A DNA stretch of 9,983 nt from DASRBO01 sp035653595 (GTDB lineage: Bacteria; Actinomycetota; Acidimicrobiia; Acidimicrobiales; JAJPHE01), in the NCBI GenBank assembly GCA_035653595.1, contig DASRBO010000049.1:1-9983 (forward strand), given 5' to 3'. The position numbers and the translations under genes were made by a program. Below the pieces are notes generated by a model. That model worked only from the letters and a program-made list of their open reading frames with translations. It had not been told where the DNA came from and did not search any database. This document shows positions 6,903 to 9,983 of the stretch, piece by piece; position 1 is the first letter of the stretch, and each line of letters opens with the position of its first letter.

Positions 6903-7421
6903 ATGGCCGATGCGCTGTCCTCGATCGTCGACGGCTTCTCCCGCCGCCTGGGTGTCCTCATGGACCGGCATTCCGACCTGCTCTCGCAGATTGGGCCGGA
7001 CGAGGCCGCCAGTCTCGGCTCCGAGGGAGCCGATGCAGCCGTCGCCCCCCTGCTGTGGGCCGCCGCCGTCGGGGAGCGCTGGAACACGGCCACCGTTGTC
7101 GAGTTTCTCGGCGTCACTCGCCAAGCCCTACACAAGCGGGTCGTCGGTGGCTCTGTCCTCGGCCTGGCCGGTCGAGGAACGACCTGGTTCCCGGTCTGGC
7201 AGTTCGACATGGCAAACCACAGGGTCATCCCGGAGACGGCCGATGTCATCGCCGCTTTTCGCCGCAACGTCGACAGCTTCGATCCGCTCATGGTGGCGTC
7301 CTGGGCCACCACCGAGCAGCCCGAGTTGGGCATGGCGCCGGAGGAATGGTTGGCAGCCGGCAAAGACCCCGCCGAGGTCGTGCGGGTGGCCCGGCGGGCG
7401 GCCGCCGAGCTGTCTCAATGA
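6903..7421 (+). CDS. Xre/MbcA-ParS-like antitoxin of a RES toxin-antitoxin pair
   Basis: The 172-residue protein starts at ATG 6903 immediately after a good promoter. Residues 61-80 (NTATVVEFLGVTRQALHKRV) form a helix-turn-helix. The C-terminal ~35 residues (LGMAPEEWLAAGKDPAEVVRVARRAA) resemble the DUF2384/MbcA-ParS domain, whose xxPxxWLxxGxDP pattern contacts the RES toxin. The N-terminal helical part (1-55) is less familiar. The stop overlaps the toxin start as ATGA, so the pair is one translationally coupled operon with the antitoxin first. In characterised pairs such as mycobacterial MbcA-MbcT, the antitoxin blocks the toxin's active site and represses its own promoter. The GTTGAC repeats upstream fit that. 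Identification rests on domain pattern plus the neighbouring RES gene. Confidence 0.82.
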   Translation: MADALSSIVDGFSRRLGVLMDRHSDLLSQIGPDEAASLGSEGADAAVAPLLWAAAVGERWNTATVVEFLGVTRQALHKRVVGGSVLGLAGRGTTWFPVWQFDMANHRVIPETADVIAAFRRNVDSFDPLMVASWATTEQPELGMAPEEWLAAGKDPAEVVRVARRAAAELSQ

Positions 7422-8026
7422 CGCTGCCGGTCCCGCCGGCTGATCCTCTCGAGCTGGCGGAGACATTCCCGGTCCGAGAACTCCCGGTCAGCTATCGCTA
7501 CTACCGGCTTCACCACCACGACAGGGAGCCCGAGTGGTTCTGCACGTGCGGCGGGTGTCGCTTTGACCCGCCCGACTCCGAATCCTTCGGGACCTGCTAC
7601 GCGGCAGCGCATCCGCTCGGAGCCTTTGTCGAGCGGTTCGGGCGGCTGCGTAACGGCGTACCCCGTTCACTCGTGGACTCGCATCGGCTGGCCGGCCTGG
7701 GGCTGCCATCTCCGGTCCGCGTCGCCGACGCAAGCGACCGAACCGTCGTCGGACGCTGGGGCCTGAGTGCGGAGCTGTGGGCCGGCGACGACTATCCGGG
7801 TTCCCAACGCTGGGCCGAGCGCCTCCACCAGGCCGGCTTCGCCGGCATCTGGTACCCAGCGCGCCACGACCCAGCCGGACAGCTCCACAGTGTCGCCTTG
7901 TTCGGTAAGCCCGGGCACCAACCCGCGGCCTTCGTTCCCTACGGTGACGAGGTCGTTTCGGCCGAACTTTGCGACGAAGCCTTTACGAGGTTCGGCATCC
8001 TGGTGCTTCCGTCCACCTCGATCTGA
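7418..8026 (+). CDS. RES-domain toxin (probable NAD+-degrading enzyme)
   Basis: The 202-residue product starts at ATG 7418, inside the antitoxin stop. It shows the RES-domain layout: YRYYRLHH near the N-terminus (Arg30 candidate catalytic), FGTCYAAAHPLGAFVERFG (Tyr61, Glu72) and, near the end, GIWYPARHDPAG followed by SVALFGKPG. RES toxins such as MbcT consume NAD+ and stop growth unless neutralised. A C-T-C-G-G-C cluster (Cys42, 44, 47) near the N-terminus is unusual to my eye and might bind metal or be lineage-specific. Where I would expect the conserved RES serine (after WYP) there is Ala148, although Ser158 lies nearby, so activity needs an alignment. Length is normal for the family. Its last 88 bp overlap the convergent HNH gene. 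Confidence 0.85.
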   Translation: MTLPVPPADPLELAETFPVRELPVSYRYYRLHHHDREPEWFCTCGGCRFDPPDSESFGTCYAAAHPLGAFVERFGRLRNGVPRSLVDSHRLAGLGLPSPVRVADASDRTVVGRWGLSAELWAGDDYPGSQRWAERLHQAGFAGIWYPARHDPAGQLHSVALFGKPGHQPAAFVPYGDEVVSAELCDEAFTRFGILVLPSTSI

Positions 8027-8583
8027 TCTGTTTCGTCTTGCTTCCCTTTCGCACGGATCAGGTGCAGCATGATCCTCGCGTAGGTGGCGGGCGACACGCT
8101 CCTGCTGCTCAAGCCCAGATTGCAGGCCTCGCACATCGCCGCCAGGTTCTCGTCGCTCTGTAGTTCCTCCGCGGTGGCGCCCAGCCTGAGCCCATCCTGG
8201 ACGCTCAGCAGGTGGCCGATGCTCAGCGGGACGTCGCCCCGGCCGCACAGGACGCACCGAGCGTGATCCCGGTCCAGGATCCGGGCCTGCTGCGATGCCT
8301 TGATGTCCTGGCGGAGGGTGAGGGCCGTGCGAGGGACCTCACCGGTTTCCGTCTTCGGGGCGTTGTACAACAGGCGGCCACATCGAGCGCAGCGCACCGT
8401 GTTCTGCCCATTGCGGGGGATGAGGGCAGCGTCTCGGGTTCCACAATCCGGACAATCAGCTCGGGACTCGTAACGCCGGCCACCGGCCGCCAGGGCCTCA
8501 CGAGCGTGCGCTATCCACCACTTCGCCTCCTCGCGGCGCAGCGCCTCTCGCTCTTCGAATGGCAGACCGTCCTGCTCGGCCAC
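7939..8583 (-). CDS. HNH nuclease-like protein with an N-terminal zinc ribbon
   Basis: With GTG 8583 as start the protein has 214 residues. A charged helix is followed by a zinc ribbon (CPDC at 44-47, CARC at 65-68) and then an HNH/treble-clef fold: RCVLCGR (Cys110, Cys113), LSIGHLLS (His124), NLAAMCEACN (Asn146, Cys151, Cys154, Asn155). HNH proteins of this shape are metal-dependent DNA endonucleases found in phages and islands. The substrate here is unknown. Start choice is uncertain: ATG 8661 and ATG 8637 are in frame and the frame is open to 8775, but the extra residues look non-coding (Arg/Cys-rich) and overlap direct repeats. The C-terminal ~30 residues lie antisense to the RES toxin end, so the two genes converge and overlap with no room for a terminator. 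Confidence 0.75.
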   Translation of the reverse strand: MAEQDGLPFEEREALRREEAKWWIAHAREALAAGGRRYESRADCPDCGTRDAALIPRNGQNTVRCARCGRLLYNAPKTETGEVPRTALTLRQDIKASQQARILDRDHARCVLCGRGDVPLSIGHLLSVQDGLRLGATAEELQSDENLAAMCEACNLGLSSRSVSPATYARIMLHLIRAKGKQDETDQIEVDGSTRMPNLVKASSQSSAETTSSP

Positions 8584-8653
8584 CTGACAAGATTGCCACC
8601 GAGGGCGGTTGTGTGCCTGGGCTGTCCCCGACCCCATGGGCGTAACCCATCGG

Positions 8654-8704
8654 CGTGACATGAACGTGACATCGCAGCACAGGCGTGACACGCGATGACG
8701 GTCA
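8654..8704. repeat. CGTGACA direct repeats and a TGAC/GTCA palindrome
   Basis: CGTGACAT lies at 8654-8661 and 8665-8672 (11 bp apart), with CGTGACAC at 8684-8691 (19 bp further). TGACGGTCA at 8696-8704 is a palindrome built of the same TGAC half-site. The cluster lies just upstream of the HNH gene, so it could be its operator. Equally, it could be an arm-type integrase binding region on one side of the tRNA fragment at 8793. Confidence 0.5.
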
Positions 8705-8780
8705 CTCCTGTCATGCACTGGCCGCTCCTGGCCACACCGAGTAATGGCCCGCGACCAGGACATTCGGGCGAACACATGCC

Positions 8781-8866
8781 CTGACCAGGGAGAGGCGGCG
8801 GAGGGAATCGAACCCTCGTACAGGGCTTTGCAGGCCTGGTACAGCGCCGGTGAAGTCCCTGGTCAG
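8781..8866. repeat. 11-bp inverted repeat flanking the tRNA fragment
   Basis: CTGACCAGGGA (8781-8791) is the exact reverse complement of TCCCTGGTCAG (8856-8866). The 64 bp between them contain the whole tRNA-Cys 3' half, whose discriminator base lies at 8793. Short inverted repeats flanking a crossover site are typical of recombinase core sites, though the spacing here is wider than a classic core. Confidence 0.6.
8793..8836 (-). pseudogene. 3' half of a tRNA-Cys(GCA) gene, candidate attachment-site core
   Basis: Read on the minus strand, this is a tRNA from its anticodon loop to its end. Loop CTGCAAA with anticodon GCA (8829-8831), 3' anticodon stem GCCCT, variable loop GTAC, a perfect T-arm (GAGGG-TTCGATT-CCCTC), acceptor strand CGCCGCC and discriminator T are present; no CCA is encoded. 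The 5' half is missing: only three anticodon-stem pairs remain, and no D-arm or GGCGGCG acceptor partner occurs upstream. Homology therefore begins in the anticodon stem-loop, the usual crossover point for tyrosine integrases that use tRNA genes. It is best read as an attachment-site core (attP or a leftover att site) rather than a working tRNA. Confidence 0.75.
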
Positions 8867-8880
8867 CCGGGAAGAATCTA

Positions 8881-8892
8881 CCCCATCAGGGG
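8881..8892. repeat. Small hairpin CCCC-ATCA-GGGG
   Basis: A 4-bp G/C stem with a 4-nt loop lies between the tRNA fragment and the direct repeats that follow. It is weak alone and noted as part of the structured attachment-like region. Confidence 0.3.
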
Positions 8893-8897
8893 CTCGA

Positions 8898-8938
8898 GTG
8901 AGCGGAAAGTGAGCGGCCCAAGGGGCCTCGGTGATCGG
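8898..8938. repeat. Direct repeats GTGAGCGG phased by 11 bp
   Basis: GTGAGCGG starts at 8898 and 8909 (the 9-mer AGTGAGCGG is repeated exactly), and GTGATCGG starts at 8931, 22 bp after the second. All three are in 11-bp register and so lie on one face of the helix. Together with the 11-bp-spaced CGTGACAT copies on the other side of the tRNA fragment, they resemble arm-type integrase sites. Iteron-like regulatory sites are the alternative. Confidence 0.5.
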
Positions 8939-8956
8939 AATCAGGCCCTTGCCTGA
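8915..8956 (-). terminator. Tandem hairpins after the RelE/ParE-like toxin gene
   Basis: TCAGGC-CCTT-GCCTGA (8941-8956) is a perfect 6-bp stem with a 4-nt loop, 9 nt past the toxin stop on the minus strand. GGCCC-AAG-GGGCC (8915-8927) is a second 5-bp hairpin further on. They lack a T tract. They would plausibly end the minus-strand toxin-antitoxin transcript. Confidence 0.5.
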
Positions 8957-8965
8957 CCTGCCCCT

Positions 8966-9259
8966 TCAGGGCTGGCGGAAGATTTCGTGAGTGCCGATCC
9001 GGCGCCAGACCACGTGCGCCTCCCCGGGTCTGACGGGTTGGCCGTACGAGAAGGTAGCCCGTCCGTCGGGCGCCCAGGTCATCTCGAAGACACCGTGTGC
9101 CCCTTGGACGCCCTTGACCCGCAACCCAGCCCGGAACGATGAGGCTGAACGCAGGTCAGCGACGAATGCAGCCACCGCCGCCAGGAAGGCAAGCTGCTGC
9201 GCAGCGGTCAGACCGTCGAAGTCAGCCCGGAACCGAGCGGTCCACTCGTAGGTCGGCAA
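8966..9259 (-). CDS. RelE/ParE-like toxin of a type II toxin-antitoxin pair
   Basis: The 97-residue protein begins at TTG 9259, only 3 nt after the antitoxin stop, so it depends on translational coupling; no separate ribosome site is evident. The sequence YEWTARFRADFDGLTAAQ opens with a helix typical of the RelE/ParE fold. FRAGLRVKGVQGAHGVFEMTW and ATFSYG supply the central beta strands. VVWRRIGTHEIF is the characteristic final strand in which a histidine is often found. Members of this superfamily cleave ribosome-bound mRNA or poison gyrase. Which applies here cannot be told from sequence alone. Length and gene order support the call; the specific subfamily is unsure. Confidence 0.72.
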   Translation of the reverse strand: MPTYEWTARFRADFDGLTAAQQLAFLAAVAAFVADLRSASSFRAGLRVKGVQGAHGVFEMTWAPDGRATFSYGQPVRPGEAHVVWRRIGTHEIFRQP

Positions 9260-9262
9260 GGC

Positions 9263-9571
9263 TCAGGGCTGACGGCGGCGGCGTGCTGCTGGCTTGGCCG
9301 CCTTCCGCAGCGCCTCGAGCAACTCCTCCCCCGACTCGAACACCTCACCCCTGCCCGCGGCTAGGTCGGCGTCGACCTCACGCTCCCCTGCCTGCCACTC
9401 CGGCGTCCAGAACCAGGCCTGGGTCGCGTCGATGACCTTCTGAGGGCGCAGGAGGATTCCCTCGTCGGTCACCACGGCGTCGAGAAGATCCCCCTCCTCC
9501 AGCCGCGCCGCCTTCCGAATCTCCTCGGGCAGGGTCACCTGCCCCTTTGCGCGAACGGTGGTCCGGGCCAT
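9263..9571 (-). CDS. AbrB/MazE/SpoVT-family antitoxin
   Basis: The 102-residue product starts at ATG 9571. Residues 1-45 form a swapped-hairpin AbrB domain (TVRAKGQVTLPEEIRKAARL, then GDLLDAVVTDEGILLRP), which binds DNA as a dimer. The middle (WFWTPEWQAGEREVDADLAAGRGEVFES) and the helical end (GEELLEAL) match the toxin-binding tail of antitoxins in this family, including the common D-x-x-A-G-R pattern. The gene lies directly upstream of the RelE/ParE-like toxin and should neutralise it and repress the operon. The AGTC/GACT repeats just upstream (about 9588-9616) are candidate operators. The final residues are Arg-rich (ARRRRQP), perhaps a late extension. Confidence 0.85.
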   Translation of the reverse strand: MARTTVRAKGQVTLPEEIRKAARLEEGDLLDAVVTDEGILLRPQKVIDATQAWFWTPEWQAGEREVDADLAAGRGEVFESGEELLEALRKAAKPAARRRRQP

Positions 9572-9577
9572 CCACCC

Positions 9578-9616
9578 AGGCTACCAGACTCCGTACGACT
9601 CTTCGACAGTCGGACT
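9578..9616 (-). promoter_or_regulatory. Candidate leaderless promoter and operator of the AbrB-type antitoxin
   Basis: On the minus strand TAGCCT (9583-9578) fits TANNNT and is followed by 6 nt and then ATG 9571, the spacing expected if transcription starts at the start codon. No clear -35 box is seen. The upstream stretch holds GACTC direct repeats (9587-9591 and 9597-9601) and the small palindrome AGTC-G-GACT (9608-9616), which may be operator half-sites. Confidence 0.4.
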
Positions 9617-9857
9617 TTCTGACACTCTTTTGCCACCGAGCGCACCGGCAGACATGCAGACCGTCACATGTAGCGGTGGAAGGTGTGGCCGGACCCCGTT
9701 AAGGGCTCCGCCGGCAGAGTGCCCGACGGCGCTGCGACCGCGGGTGTCCCACTCCGGCACTTATCTCGAGTGGGGTTCTGCGCGTCTTCCATGTAGTGCA
9801 CGAGGCCTTGTTGGATTCGTCGAGGACGCGTTCTCTGAGGTAGCGCGCGCATCGCAC
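9617..9857. other. Gap without a recognisable gene
   Basis: Between the antitoxin start region and the promoter of the recombinase at the right edge, open frames exist on both strands. None has a start with ribosome site, family motifs or consistent codon bias. ACATG (9653-9657) and CATGT (9666-9670) form a weak inverted repeat. The stretch is less GC-rich near 9616-9632. It may be non-coding DNA at the boundary between the island segment and the next recombinase element, or decayed sequence beyond recognition. Confidence 0.4.
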
Positions 9858-9886
9858 TTGACGTAGTCGTTTGGCGAGCGCATCAT
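9858..9886 (+). promoter_or_regulatory. Weak promoter candidate for the right-edge recombinase
   Basis: TTGACG (9858-9863), a 17-nt spacer and CATCAT (9881-9886, one mismatch to TANNNT) lie about 45 nt before ATG 9930. The fit is moderate and supported mainly by position. Confidence 0.3.
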
Positions 9887-9929
9887 CAGCACGAACACAC
9901 GTTCGATGTCGGTGTGGAGGTCGACAACG

Positions 9930-9983
9930 ATGCAGGTGCAGCGCGTGATGATGCCGGTGACCGGTCTGGTGTCGTGGACGGTG
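9930..9983 (+). CDS. TnpA/Tn554-type tyrosine recombinase, N-terminal start (cut by window edge)
   Basis: ATG 9930 follows GGAGG at 9916-9920 with 9-nt spacing. The 18 residues visible, MQVQRVMMPVTGLVSWTV, match from memory the conserved opening of a family of actinobacterial site-specific recombinases that begin M-x-VQRV-x-MP and reach SWTV before the core-binding domain. The frame is open to the end of the window. If complete beyond it, this would be a functional copy of the family whose internal fragment lies at 5830-6114, in the same orientation. These enzymes move transposons or islands by strand exchange. Only the first ~5% is visible, so integrity cannot be judged. Confidence 0.55.
   Translation, partial: MQVQRVMMPVTGLVSWTV

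Noticed and set aside
7667..8257. Minus-strand ORF of 196 codons over the RES toxin
   Set aside because: Arg/Gly/Pro-rich shadow of the toxin, out of frame with the HNH gene.
8793..8866. A complete tRNA gene
   Set aside because: The 5' end at the expected distance reads CTGACCA, not the GGCGGCG needed to pair with the acceptor strand, and there is no D-arm.
9558..9866. Plus-strand ORF of 102 codons
   Set aside because: Begins inside the antisense of the antitoxin start, has no ribosome site or motif, and is low-complexity.
9766..9982. Minus-strand frame entering from the right edge (contains ERVFVLMMRSPNDYVK)
   Set aside because: It has good codon bias and I considered a gene end, but it is antisense to the recognised recombinase start and ribosome site at 9916-9983 and matches no family I know; it stays unproven.

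Overview
The window is high-GC DNA with actinobacterial-style codon use (G/C at most third positions, many GTG/TTG starts, TANNNT-like -10 boxes, candidate leaderless genes). I infer an actinomycete, quite possibly from an environmental or metagenome assembly; the species cannot be read from the sequence. It looks like an accessory island or integration hot spot built from broken mobile elements, with no housekeeping gene.

Left part (1-1370) is transposase debris. An IS3-type OrfA helix-turn-helix fragment runs straight into the C-terminal part of an IS21-type IstA. IstA carries a 1-nt frameshift near 774. It is followed by a small coupled ORF and the first ~62 codons of istB. At about 1371 istB passes in frame, without a stop, into a large YD-repeat/Rhs gene (to 5228). 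That gene has a beta-rich insert, a TIG domain, many YD repeats, an Rhs core ending DPLGL and a glycine/alanine-rich hydrophobic C-terminal tip. A small two-helix membrane protein follows (5244-5642), then a hairpin terminator.

Middle part (5645-8583): several hairpins precede a chimeric recombinase, in which a Tn554/TnpA-type fragment is fused out of frame to the catalytic half of a phage-type tyrosine integrase (~6112-6861). Next is a complete-looking Xre/MbcA-like antitoxin with an ATGA-overlapping RES-domain toxin, driven by a promoter embedded in GTTGAC repeats and probably leaderless. A convergent HNH/zinc-ribbon gene overlaps the toxin's 3' end.

Right part (8584-9983): the 3' half of a tRNA-Cys(GCA) gene sits between 11-bp inverted repeats, with 11-bp-phased direct repeats on both sides, as expected of a tyrosine-recombinase attachment region. 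A minus-strand AbrB/MazE-type antitoxin and RelE/ParE-like toxin follow. A second TnpA-type recombinase begins at 9930 with a good ribosome binding site and runs off the window.

The intact-looking genes are the two toxin-antitoxin pairs and the HNH gene. The large Rhs ORF is open but its N-terminus is foreign. Everything else is partial or broken. Several abrupt family-to-family junctions make either a real recombination hot spot or misassembly across repeats possible, and read-level evidence is needed to separate them.
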